Shown: one piece after another, positions 8,212-16,385 of the stretch
How the letters are laid out: each line of letters opens with the position of its first letter
How positions within the stretch are numbered: the stretch's first letter is position 1
NCBI RefSeq assembly: GCF_023078475.1
Contig: NZ_CP095741.1
Span: 124,001-188,000, forward strand
Reading direction: 5' to 3'
Length of the DNA: 64,000 nucleotides
From: Luteibacter aegosomaticola
GTDB lineage: Bacteria; Pseudomonadota; Gammaproteobacteria; Xanthomonadales; Rhodanobacteraceae
Notes under the pieces: generated by a model
Seen by the model: the letters and a program-made list of their open reading frames with translations, nothing else
Databases searched by the model: none
Told to the model about the DNA's origin: nothing
Position numbers and translations under genes: made by a program

Positions 8212-9888
8212 TCAGGTGAACGTCAGGGTTTCGGTCAGGTCGCCCGGGGCCGGCCCGCCGGCCTTCACCGTCGCGTCGTCGCGCATCTGCAGGCCGGCCA
8301 GCTTTTCGAGCTTGAAGCGACGGGTGAGGAAGCGCGAGATCGAGCCGGTGTCGTACATCGTGTGTTCGACATGACCCTTCTTCGCGAAGGGCGAGACGAC
8401 CAGCGCGGGAATACGCGTGCCCGGGCCCCAGCGATCGCCCTTCGGCGGCGCGACGTGATCCCACCAGCCGCCGTTTTCATCAAAGGTGATGATGACCAGC
8501 ATGTTCTTCCATTGCGGGCCCTGCTGCAGCTGGTGGACGATGCTGCTGATGTGGCGATCACCGGCTTCCACGTCCGAATAGCCGGCGTGCATGTTCAGGT
8601 CGCCCTGCGGCTTGTAGTACGCGACGGCGGGTAGCTTGCCGGCCTTCGCGTCCGCCAGAAACTTATTGGTCTTCGGCGATTCGCCCAGACCGCCGTCGCG
8701 CAGGTGCTTCGCGCGTGCGTCGGTGCCGGGAGCCAGCGTCTCGAAGTAGTTCAGCGGCTGGTGGTGGGCCTGGAAGTTCGGCGTCGACGGGAAGGTGCCG
8801 TCATCGCTATCGCCCTTGCCATCCAGGGCCGCCTGGAAGCCGCCGCCGTACCACGCCCAATCGACGTTCTTCGCCGAGAGCACGTCGCCGATGTGCTTGT
8901 GCTTCTGCGGGACCAGCGTGTTCGCGCTCGTCGCATCGGCCAGCAGCGGGTTCTTGCGATCCACGTTGAAGCCCGGCGAATACGGCGGGCCCATCGTGTT
9001 CACCGCATAAAAATCGGGCGTGAGCTGGTTGTGGTGGGCAAACTTGGGCTTGCCCTCCATCGCGCTCTTCGGCGACTTCTCGTCCATCTTCAGACGGTAG
9101 TCGGTAGCGCTGCCGCTCTCGGTCACCGCGATGCCGAACTGCGACGGGCTCTTGTCCGCGTCCGGGTAGAACGGCGGCTGCGCGGCCACGAGGTACTGGT
9201 GGTTGAGGAACGAACCACCGAACGCACCCATGAAAAAGCGATCGCACAGGGTGAACTGCTCGGCCAGGCGCCAAAGGCGCAGGTTCACGGGCGTGTTGGC
9301 GTAGTGGCCCATGGTGAGGGCGCCGTTATCGCCCCATGCCACGAAGCCATCGTTCTTGCCGCCGTTGATCTGCAGCTGGTTGTTGTAGAACGCGTGGACA
9401 AGATCGCGCGTGACCACGCCGTGCGGTAGCGGTGTGCCATCGCCCGTGTGCAATTCCCACGGTGCATTCGGCAGGCCAGTGATCGCATCTTCGGCGATCT
9501 TGTAGGTGCGGTGATCCACGGTCTGCTCGTGCGGTACGAGGCCGCCCCAGATCTTCGGCAGCGTCTTCAGCACGGTGCCATCGCGATCACGCTGGATATA
9601 GCGCTCGGGCGGCACATCCTTCAACGGATCGAGCAGGCCGGGGAAATTGCCGAACAGGTTGTTGAAGCTGCGGTTCTCGGCGTAGATCACCACGACGTTG
9701 TGGATGTGCTTCTCGAGCAGGGCATCCAGCGCCGCGCCGGTGGGCGCGGGTGCACCCGGTTTGGGCGCGGCAGCCGTCGCGGCCTCGGCCGCGCCACCGA
9801 GCGCAAGCATCGCGCCCGTCGTAGCCATGCCGCCAAGGAGGCGGCGGCGCCCGGTATCAGGCGTGTCGTTGTCGTGCTTCTTGGTCAT
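8212..9888 (-). CDS. Tat-exported phosphoesterase (phospholipase C/acid phosphatase family)
   Basis: A 558-residue member of the PF04185 phosphoesterase family (AcpA, non-haemolytic phospholipase C). The N-terminus carries a twin-arginine signal, TGRRRLLGGMATTGAM, so the folded enzyme is exported by Tat. The family's first metal-binding motif is VVIYAENRSFNNLFG. NHQYLVAAQ and the segment around VIITFDENGGWWDHVAPP supply further metal and catalytic residues. It probably releases phosphate or head groups from phospholipids or phosphomonoesters in the periplasm or outside. It starts 24 bp downstream of the family 43 glycosidase stop on the same strand, so the two may be one transcript. Confidence 0.9.
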   Translation of the reverse strand: MTKKHDNDTPDTGRRRLLGGMATTGAMLALGGAAEAATAAAPKPGAPAPTGAALDALLEKHIHNVVVIYAENRSFNNLFGNFPGLLDPLKDVPPERYIQRDRDGTVLKTLPKIWGGLVPHEQTVDHRTYKIAEDAITGLPNAPWELHTGDGTPLPHGVVTRDLVHAFYNNQLQINGGKNDGFVAWGDNGALTMGHYANTPVNLRLWRLAEQFTLCDRFFMGAFGGSFLNHQYLVAAQPPFYPDADKSPSQFGIAVTESGSATDYRLKMDEKSPKSAMEGKPKFAHHNQLTPDFYAVNTMGPPYSPGFNVDRKNPLLADATSANTLVPQKHKHIGDVLSAKNVDWAWYGGGFQAALDGKGDSDDGTFPSTPNFQAHHQPLNYFETLAPGTDARAKHLRDGGLGESPKTNKFLADAKAGKLPAVAYYKPQGDLNMHAGYSDVEAGDRHISSIVHQLQQGPQWKNMLVIITFDENGGWWDHVAPPKGDRWGPGTRIPALVVSPFAKKGHVEHTMYDTGSISRFLTRRFKLEKLAGLQMRDDATVKAGGPAPGDLTETLTFT

Positions 9889-9912
9889 CGCTTCGAACCG
9901 TGGGGCGTGGAG

Positions 9913-11733
9913 CTATCGAGGGGGAAGCTCCACGATTTGAGAAAGTTCGGAGACGCCGCGCTCATCAAAAGCTTCGACCGCTACGACATAGCGGACGCCC
10001 CTGTTCAAGCTTCTCAGGGTAAACGATGTGGGCTGATCGGCAAACCGCTGGTAGGTGGCATGCAGGCGATCCGCTGCCAGGCCCCAGCGGACGTTGTAGC
10101 CCACGGCGCCTGGCACGGGCTTCCATGCGATGGCCGCCTCGCGAGGATCGGCGCCACGCACGACGGTCAGGCCGCTGGGCGCCTTGGGCGCCGAGCCATC
10201 CGCATTGCCGAACACGCGGATATCCGAGATCGCAAGATGCTTCGCTCCGACGTGCTTGTGTACGTAGCGGATATAGCGAAGGTGCATCGGTGTCACGAGT
10301 TCGACATAAGCGTTCGGTCGGTCGCGATCGGAAGCGGAAAGATCGGCGATCGTGGACCAGTGCGTGCCATCGACAGACCCTTCGAGGACGAATTGCGTGA
10401 CGAGATCCGGTGCATCGCCGTAGCGATCGGATTGGTAGTCGGCATAGTTGATCTGGACAGCGCGCACGGTCGGCGCCTCCTTAAGATCGATGGTGATGCT
10501 CTCGCCGGGGTGGTTCGTATTCGCGACCCAGAACGTGCGCGGGTTTTCGTCCGTCAGCATGGAGGCGGGGTGGTCAGGCAATGCGGATGATGCGACAGCG
10601 CTCTTGCGATAGGAGAGCAACATCCAGCCCGTGAATGTGCTTTCGCCCTCGCGCAACGCGTGATCGGGCATGCGCTGGGGAAAATCGCCGAAGCGTGTAT
10701 CGACCCACATCTCGCCATCGGCATGCCAGCCCGCAGGGAACATGACGATGCGTCGTTCAAAGGTCTGGTTCACGCCCAGCCATGTGGTGCCGGTGTTCCA
10801 GGCGTTACCGAACGCATCGTCGAATGTGGAGCCGTGCCCCGCGCCTGTCGCGAAGCCACCGGGCTTGTACCCGACGGGGTTGTACGGTGCATAGGTGAAG
10901 GGGCCGAGTGGTTTGTCCGCCACATACACGCCGGTGCCATACACGTTGTACTCAGTACCGGGTGCGCCGTACTGCAGGTAGTAACGGCCACCGTGCTTGT
11001 TCATCCACGAGCCTTCGATGTACGCGGGCTTGTCGCCCATCGTGTGGTCGGGGCCGAAGCGTTCCCAGCCGTGGTTTGCGGGATCCAGATGCAGGAGTGC
11101 CTGTGGTTGCGTCGCGAAGGCCAGGCGCTTGCCTTCGCCTTCGGTGGAATCAAGGCGCATATCGAGTTGTGCACCGTAAAGCGGGTAGGTCTCAGATGAG
11201 CCCCAGTAGAGGTAAACCTTCCCATCGTCATCGCGGAACAGGTCGGGATCCCAGGGGCCGGGCGGCAGCGGGCCGCGTACTTCGAGCTTGCCGGCGGGGT
11301 CGTACCGCGTCGCGCCCGGTACGGGCGGTAGCTGGTGCGTCCAGAAGGTCCATTTTCCATGCGCGGGATCGGTCGACACCATGAGCGGCTTCGGTGCGAA
11401 CGCCGATTGCATCAGGAATAGTTTGCCATCGGCCACGAGCGTCGCTGGCGCGACGTTGCCGTCGAGTGGCCAGTGATCCGGCTTGACGAAATCCCAGTGC
11501 AGCAGATCCTTCGACATCCAGTAGCCGTCGGCCATGGTCTGGAACAGGTAGTACGCATCGCCATAGCGGACGATCGCGGGATCCGCACCGGTCCGGAATG
11601 ACACGCCGTCGTTCATCACTTCCCACGCGTAGCGGTAGTCGATGTCGACCGGGTTGGCGTAGGTGTGCTGGGTGGCGTGTGCTGCGACAGGGGCCAGGCC
11701 AATGGCCGCTAGCAGGAGGGCTGGGCGCGTCAT
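9913..11733 (-). CDS. secreted glycoside hydrolase family 43 with CBM-like and FnIII domains
   Basis: A 606-residue exported glycosidase. The ATG at 11733 is chosen because AGGGGAT precedes it and a signal peptide follows (MTRPALLLAAIGLAPVAAHA); the frame extends upstream without features. Residues about 35-370 form a five-bladed GH43 propeller; GADPAIVRYGDAYYLFQT contains the expected catalytic base Asp. Then comes an F5/8 type C (discoidin-like) carbohydrate-binding domain (ITIDLKEAPTVRAVQINYAD to HLAISDIRVFG) and a C-terminal fibronectin type III domain (APSGLTVV to ELPPR). Family members cut arabinan, xylan or galactan side chains; the exact substrate cannot be told. The Tat phosphoesterase gene follows after 24 bp. 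Confidence 0.88.
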   Translation of the reverse strand: MTRPALLLAAIGLAPVAAHATQHTYANPVDIDYRYAWEVMNDGVSFRTGADPAIVRYGDAYYLFQTMADGYWMSKDLLHWDFVKPDHWPLDGNVAPATLVADGKLFLMQSAFAPKPLMVSTDPAHGKWTFWTHQLPPVPGATRYDPAGKLEVRGPLPPGPWDPDLFRDDDGKVYLYWGSSETYPLYGAQLDMRLDSTEGEGKRLAFATQPQALLHLDPANHGWERFGPDHTMGDKPAYIEGSWMNKHGGRYYLQYGAPGTEYNVYGTGVYVADKPLGPFTYAPYNPVGYKPGGFATGAGHGSTFDDAFGNAWNTGTTWLGVNQTFERRIVMFPAGWHADGEMWVDTRFGDFPQRMPDHALREGESTFTGWMLLSYRKSAVASSALPDHPASMLTDENPRTFWVANTNHPGESITIDLKEAPTVRAVQINYADYQSDRYGDAPDLVTQFVLEGSVDGTHWSTIADLSASDRDRPNAYVELVTPMHLRYIRYVHKHVGAKHLAISDIRVFGNADGSAPKAPSGLTVVRGADPREAAIAWKPVPGAVGYNVRWGLAADRLHATYQRFADQPTSFTLRSLNRGVRYVVAVEAFDERGVSELSQIVELPPR

Positions 11734-11809
11734 GGGTATCCCCTGGGCCGACAAGGTTCCGATCGTGCCAGCGTAAACCGCGTTACGCTTGGCTCGTGGC
11801 CGGCCTGGG

Positions 11810-13357
11810 TTAGCCGGGCCGGCCTTCCTGACCCGCCAGGTAATCACGCATCTGCCTGGTGAACTCCGCGTACGTCGAGTCGTTGCCGTAATGGTCAAGG
11901 AAGTAGTGGATCGTTGCGATGCGTCCGGCATCGTTCGTACCGATCTGTGCACGGATGAGGATGACGTAGGCACGTGGCGTGTCGGGGTACAGTTCGATGA
12001 CCCTACTCGCTAGCCTCTTCGCATCTTCATAGTGATCGTGTGCGCGAAGCGCGTACTCGGCTAGCCGCAGCATGACACCCTTGTCCTTCGGGTCGTGTGC
12101 CAGCGCGGACTCGAGCAGGGACGTGGCTTCGGCGAAGGTCCCGCCCAGATAGACGAGCTGCATGCCTGCCAGCCGCACGTTGTCCATCGCGTCGGGGTGC
12201 CGTGCGGCACCGCGCCGAAGCATGTCGGCCGCCCACGGGGCCTGGGGTGTCTTGTACGCGGCATCGGCAAGTGCGTTCAGCGCAAAGATATTCCCATCGT
12301 CGAAGCGCAAGGCCTCCACCGCGAGTACAAGCGCCTCATCGTTCTTCTTCGCCGTCGCTGCCATGGCGGCAAGCGTGCCCAGATCGAACGGTGGCGCGAC
12401 TTCATCGACGACGGCCAGGAATCGACCATCGGCCGGGGGCTGCAACTGGGCATGGGTTGCCAGGGTGATATGCGACCGCCCCACGACGACCCACATGAGC
12501 GGGTGCTTGGCGGTGCGCGCTTCGGCGTCTTGGCCAATCTGGGCAACCTGTGCATCGCTACCGCCCCATTTCTCGGCGCTGAACGCTGCCTTGGATAGCC
12601 ATAGCGAGAGGTCATCGGGCGCCAGCGCAAACCCCTGGGTCAGTGCATCGGCCGCGCCTTGGTCATCACCGGTGTACATCGCCAGGCCGAGCTGGTCGCT
12701 GTACGGCGTTGCGAAGGCCGGCTTCATCGCGGCAGCCTTGTTCAGATCATCCCGCGCCATGGCGCCGAATGTTTCCATGGTCTGCATCTGGTCGGCGCTG
12801 GTCTCCCGATTCGACGCCATGCCGCGGCCCTGCTTTGCCGCGGCGTACCACTGCATGCCGCTGGCTGCGACGGCGAAAGCGCTATCGGGGCGTTGCCTGC
12901 GCCACGCATCGATGAGCCGGCGCGATTCCGCGCTCGCATCGCGGAGTCCCAGGTTGGCGTAGGCGCCGTCGAGACGGCTCACTCCCTTGGGGTCGCGCCG
13001 TTGGGCATCGAGGTATTTCGCGAAGGCCCGGTCGACCTCGGCCGCCTTACCGTCATCGATCAGATGGGCGAAGGTCGCCCGGGTCATGACATCAGGGAAC
13101 TTGTACGCGCAGTACTCGCGAACGGCTTCCGGGTGCCAGTGGGAGCCCGGGGGATCGGGCATGTGCAGGCAGCGCTGCAAGGGGGCGGTGAGCGCGGACG
13201 CTTCCCGGACCTGTTTGAAGAAGGCATCGAGATCGGCGGGCGGTGCCGTAGCGGGTGCCGCCGTAGCGACTACCACCCAGCCCCATGCCAGCATGCCCGC
13301 AGCTAACCCGATCAAGCCGCGGCGACGGTTCGCCGGGCAGGTAGTCCGTACATCCAT
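11810..13357 (-). CDS. exported TPR-repeat protein of unknown function
   Basis: A 515-residue protein. The ATG at 13357 follows AGGGGAAGCAC, a good ribosome site, and opens a signal peptide (LIGLAAGMLAWGWVVVATAA). The rest is alpha-helical and contains several TPR-like repeats, clearest in the C-terminal half (YLGGTFAEATSLLESALAHD, then DPKDKGVMLRLAEYALRAHD). The N-terminal part resembles the DUF4034 group in the segment AFAKYLDAQRRDPKGVSRL. No catalytic motif is visible. It lies 76 bp upstream of the GH43 gene on the same strand, so joint transcription is possible. A scaffold role in the periplasm is only a guess. Confidence 0.7.
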   Translation of the reverse strand: MDVRTTCPANRRRGLIGLAAGMLAWGWVVVATAAPATAPPADLDAFFKQVREASALTAPLQRCLHMPDPPGSHWHPEAVREYCAYKFPDVMTRATFAHLIDDGKAAEVDRAFAKYLDAQRRDPKGVSRLDGAYANLGLRDASAESRRLIDAWRRQRPDSAFAVAASGMQWYAAAKQGRGMASNRETSADQMQTMETFGAMARDDLNKAAAMKPAFATPYSDQLGLAMYTGDDQGAADALTQGFALAPDDLSLWLSKAAFSAEKWGGSDAQVAQIGQDAEARTAKHPLMWVVVGRSHITLATHAQLQPPADGRFLAVVDEVAPPFDLGTLAAMAATAKKNDEALVLAVEALRFDDGNIFALNALADAAYKTPQAPWAADMLRRGAARHPDAMDNVRLAGMQLVYLGGTFAEATSLLESALAHDPKDKGVMLRLAEYALRAHDHYEDAKRLASRVIELYPDTPRAYVILIRAQIGTNDAGRIATIHYFLDHYGNDSTYAEFTRQMRDYLAGQEGRPG

Positions 13358-13550
13358 GTGCTTCCCCTGTGGGATCTGTCCCCGGCAGCCATCATATACG
13401 CGAGCGGCTCTCGTGCCGTGACACAGATCCCGCATCCTGACGGCGCTTCGGCAGATGCCTTACCGGATGCCTGTTTGACCTATTTACAGTGGCTCTCCGC
13501 CTGACGAATCCTGCGGCCAAGCCCATGATGGTCCTACAGGGGAAATGTCG

Positions 13551-13658
13551 ATGACACGAGAGCTCGCCACGGCGGGCTGCGCGTCCGGCCCCAAAAAGCC
13601 CGCGCCGCCGATCGCCGGCGAGCCGGCGTTGGCCGTGGCGCCCATGGCGCGCGTCTAG
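13551..13658 (+). CDS. possible 35-residue small peptide gene
   Basis: ATG at 13551 is preceded by AGGGGAAATGTCG, the same AGGGGA box used by real genes nearby. The frame runs 35 codons to TAG and encodes a Pro/Ala-rich peptide (MTRELATAGC at the N-terminus, then GPKKPAPP). It overlaps the stop codon of the HEAT-repeat gene on the other strand by 4 bp. No promoter with a good -10 was found, and no family is recognised. It could be a chance frame in GC-rich DNA; the main support is the ribosome site and the lack of any other gene here. Confidence 0.25.
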   Translation: MTRELATAGCASGPKKPAPPIAGEPALAVAPMARV

Positions 13659-14677
13659 CCCACTCGCTGGCGCCACTCGCCGTGATGCGTATCAGGACAG
13701 GTCGCCATCGAAAACTTCCCATCGCCCGATAGCAGGATATCTGCACGGGGCAAGACGATGCGAAGCCGCCCGGGTTCGGCGACGGCCCCGTACGGTGCGT
13801 AAGGAAGATGACGCCACTGGATAGCCTGCCACCGGCCCGAAGCGTTGCGTTCGACTCGGTAGACATCGCCGCGCACCCAGCCCATGTGGGCCAGCCCGGT
13901 CACCGCCACGATATGGCTGCCCAGGGTCGCGATCCCCTGGACGTTCATTTCGCCGATCTTCTGCACACCGCCGTGGCCGTCATCGAAGAACAAGCCGCCG
14001 CCGAATTCGCCGTTGTCGATACCGTACAAGCGGCCGCCTTCGACGGTCAGGGTGGTCGGCACCATGGGGCGCTCTGTCGTCGGGCAGCCCGTTGCGTAGT
14101 ACAACGAACCAGGGAAAATCCAATCCGTGCGTACGAATGGCGCTAGTGGCGCATGCGTCTCGATCTGGTCGATCGCCTTGCTCGCGACCTTCCGAACCGG
14201 TGGATACCAGTAGGATCGCGCCGCCTCGCGCAACGCGGGCAGCGCGGCACGGTCTCCAAGGCGGCCAAGGGACATCGCCGCATAAGCGCTGGTGGCCGCA
14301 TCCGTTTCATCCGAGAGCGCTTCTTGTAGTCGCTTACGCGCGGGTGCGTACTGCATGAAGCCTAGCGCCGCCGCCGCCATGGCCCGGAGGTAAGGGCGAG
14401 GACTAGCGAGCAGGGCGGTGACTGTTTCGCCAGCCTCGGGGCCTGCTGCCGGCCCTAAAGCGGCCAGTTCGAAAAGTTCGCTGGGGTAGTCGTCGATCGG
14501 GTCGGTCGACGGGCTGCGTAAGTGTGCGACGAGCGACGCGATGTCAACGGGTGGTTCGGGGGCACCGCCTATATCGATGGGCGGTAGCGTCTGGGCGCTT
14601 GCCGTCAGGCTTACGAGGCAGGCGGCGAGAATGAGTGGCTGGGTGAGTTGGCGGCGCCAAGCCGATAGGTCATCCAT
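13655..14677 (-). CDS. exported HEAT-repeat protein
   Basis: A 340-residue protein. The preferred ATG at 14677 opens MDDLSAWRRQLTQPLILAAC and a hydrophobic signal segment ending near TASAQ. An alternative in-frame start at 14797 is unlikely because the NtrC sites of glnA lie within that extension. Residues about 80-200 contain two or three HEAT/PBS-lyase-like repeats (SPRPYLRAMAAAALGFMQYA, then TSAYAAMSLGRLGDRAALPA). The C-terminal part (about 200-330) looks like beta-rich blades (GGRLYGIDNGEFGGGLFF). No enzyme motif is visible. It is divergent from glnA but with no obvious link to nitrogen metabolism. Confidence 0.65.
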   Translation of the reverse strand: MDDLSAWRRQLTQPLILAACLVSLTASAQTLPPIDIGGAPEPPVDIASLVAHLRSPSTDPIDDYPSELFELAALGPAAGPEAGETVTALLASPRPYLRAMAAAALGFMQYAPARKRLQEALSDETDAATSAYAAMSLGRLGDRAALPALREAARSYWYPPVRKVASKAIDQIETHAPLAPFVRTDWIFPGSLYYATGCPTTERPMVPTTLTVEGGRLYGIDNGEFGGGLFFDDGHGGVQKIGEMNVQGIATLGSHIVAVTGLAHMGWVRGDVYRVERNASGRWQAIQWRHLPYAPYGAVAEPGRLRIVLPRADILLSGDGKFSMATCPDTHHGEWRQRVG

Positions 14678-14738
14678 GACGAGCCATTGAGTCGGAGAAT
14701 GGCCGCAGCATAGCCCTTGCCGTCGCCCTTCAGCGCAG

Positions 14739-14781
14739 CCGATATGGTGCATCGTGCGGTCGAATGCACCGATATGGTGCA
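14739..14781 (+). promoter_or_regulatory. NtrC binding sites upstream of glnA
   Basis: TGCACC-GATAT-GGTGCA at 14765-14781 is a perfect 17-bp palindrome matching the NtrC consensus (GCACC with about 5 bp before GGTGC). Part of it, CCGATATGGTGCA, is repeated at 14739-14751, giving a second, one-sided site exactly 30 bp upstream, on the same helix face. Relative to the start inferred from the sigma-54 promoter, the centres are near -108 and -138, almost the same as the enhancers I recall for E. coli glnAp2. Confidence 0.8.
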
Positions 14782-14854
14782 ACCCTGCACGTGTCATTTA
14801 GGCGTTCTATGATGCCGGGGCTTGTTCCAGGCCGGTCCGTCGCTCCGGAGCCGC

Positions 14855-14870
14855 TGGCATAGCGATTGCT
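14855..14870 (+). promoter_or_regulatory. sigma-54 promoter of glnA
   Basis: TGGCATAGCGATTGCT matches the sigma-54 consensus TGGCACG-N4-TTGCT, with the invariant GG at 14856-14857 and GC at 14868-14869 at the required spacing. Transcription would start near 14881, about 30 nt before the glnA ATG. With the NtrC sites upstream, this predicts induction of glutamine synthetase under nitrogen limitation. Confidence 0.85.
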
Positions 14871-14910
14871 ATAAGCCCTGCGCCCACATACCTAATACCG
14901 AGGTTTGCCC

Positions 14911-16323
14911 ATGTCCGCCGCTTCGAAAGTGCTGAACCTGATCCAGGACGAGGAAATCGAGTTCGTCGACCTGCGCTTCGCCGACATGCTCGGCAAGCAC
15001 CACCACGTGACCTTCCCGTCCCACCAGATCGACGAAGGCACCTTTGAAGACGGCAAGATGTTCGATGGCTCGTCGATCCCCGGCTGGAAGGGCATCAACG
15101 AGTCCGACATGGTGCTGATGCCGGACCCGGATACCGCCCACCTCGATCCGTTCAGCGCGCACAAGCAGCTGATCCTGCATTGCGACGTGCTCGAGCCGAG
15201 CACCATGCAGGCCTACGGCCGCGACCCGCGCTCGATCGCCAAGCGCGGCGAAGCCTTCCTGAAGTCCACCGGCATCGCGGATACCGCGTTCTTCGGCCCG
15301 GAGCCGGAGTTCTTCATCTTCGATTCGATCCGCTGGCAGAACGACATGGGCCGCGTCTTCTACGAGATCAACTCGGAAGAAGCCGCCTGGTCGTCGCGCT
15401 ACAAGTACGACGGCACCAACACCGGCCACCGTCCGGGCGTGAAGGGCGGCTATTTCCCGGTGAGCCCGGTCGATAGCCTGGGCGATCTGCGCGCCGATAT
15501 GTGCAAGGTCCTCGAGTCGCTCGGCCAGGTCGTCGAAGTGCACCACCACGAAGTCGCGAACGCGGGCCAGTGCGAAATCGGCACCCGCTTCAACACGCTG
15601 GTGAAGAAGGCCGACGAACTGATGACGATGAAGTACGTCATCAAGAACGTCGCCCACCAGGCGGGCAAGACGGTCACCTTCATGCCGAAGCCGATCGTTG
15701 GCGATAACGGCTCGGGCATGCACGTGCACCAGTCGCTGTCGAAGAACGGCGAGAACCTCTTCGCAGGCGACCTCTACGGCGGCCTGTCGCAGACGGCGCT
15801 GTGGTACATCGGCGGCATCTTCAAGCACGCCAAGGCCATCAACGCGTTCGCCAACTCCACCACCAACAGCTACAAGCGCCTGGTCCCGGGCTTCGAAGCG
15901 CCGGTGATGCTCGCCTACTCGGCGCGTAACCGTTCGGCGTCGTGCCGTATCCCGTACGTGGCCAGCCCGAAGGGCCGCCGCATCGAAATCCGCTTCCCGG
16001 ATCCGATGCAGTCGGGCTACCTGACCTTCACCGTGCTGATGATGGCTGGCCTCGACGGCATCCTGAACAAGATCGACCCGGGTGCACCGGCCGACAAGGA
16101 TCTGTACGATCTGCCGCCCGAAGAAGAGAAGAACATCCCGCAGGTGTGCGCCAGCCTCGACGAAGCGCTCGCCGCGCTCGACAAGGATCGCGACTTCCTG
16201 AAGGCCGGCGGTGTGTTCACCGATGACTTCATCGACGGCTACATCGCGCTTAAGATGCAGGAAGTGACCCGCTACCGCGCGAGCACCCACCCGCTCGAGT
16301 TCCAGATGTACTACGCGATCTGA
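14911..16323 (+). CDS. glnA: type I glutamine synthetase
   Basis: A 470-residue glutamine synthetase that joins ammonium to glutamate using ATP, the main ammonium entry step. It forms cytosolic dodecamers. It starts [20 protein letters not shown] (ATG 14911, GAGG 7 nt upstream). Family motifs visible are [17 protein letters not shown] (beta-grasp), [11 protein letters not shown] (metal ligands), [11 protein letters not shown] and the adenylylation loop LYDLPPEE near residue 400, whose Tyr is modified by GlnE to lower activity. Length and motifs are those of the proteobacterial GSI-beta group. The gene is single, with its own NtrC/sigma-54 control region and a strong terminator. Confidence 0.98.
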   Translation: MSAASKVLNLIQDEEIEFVDLRFADMLGKHHHVTFPSHQIDEGTFEDGKMFDGSSIPGWKGINESDMVLMPDPDTAHLDPFSAHKQLILHCDVLEPSTMQAYGRDPRSIAKRGEAFLKSTGIADTAFFGPEPEFFIFDSIRWQNDMGRVFYEINSEEAAWSSRYKYDGTNTGHRPGVKGGYFPVSPVDSLGDLRADMCKVLESLGQVVEVHHHEVANAGQCEIGTRFNTLVKKADELMTMKYVIKNVAHQAGKTVTFMPKPIVGDNGSGMHVHQSLSKNGENLFAGDLYGGLSQTALWYIGGIFKHAKAINAFANSTTNSYKRLVPGFEAPVMLAYSARNRSASCRIPYVASPKGRRIEIRFPDPMQSGYLTFTVLMMAGLDGILNKIDPGAPADKDLYDLPPEEEKNIPQVCASLDEALAALDKDRDFLKAGGVFTDDFIDGYIALKMQEVTRYRASTHPLEFQMYYAI

Positions 16324-16348
16324 TCGCATTCCTCGGGGTGAGGAATAG

Positions 16349-16376
16349 GAGGGGAGCTTCGGCTCCCCTCTTTTTT
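16349..16376 (+). terminator. rho-independent terminator of glnA
   Basis: A perfect 9-bp stem, GAGGGGAGC/GCTCCCCTC, closed by a TTCG tetraloop (16358-16361) and followed by six T residues (16371-16376). It lies 25 bp after the glnA stop and just before the end of the convergent hydrolase gene. Confidence 0.95.
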
Positions 16377-16385
16377 GCTTTCGGC

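Noticed and set aside
14869..16329. Long leftward open frame opposite glnA
   Set aside because: Antisense shadow of glnA; composition is Arg/His/Val-rich with no recognisable family, and the start lies in the terminator region.
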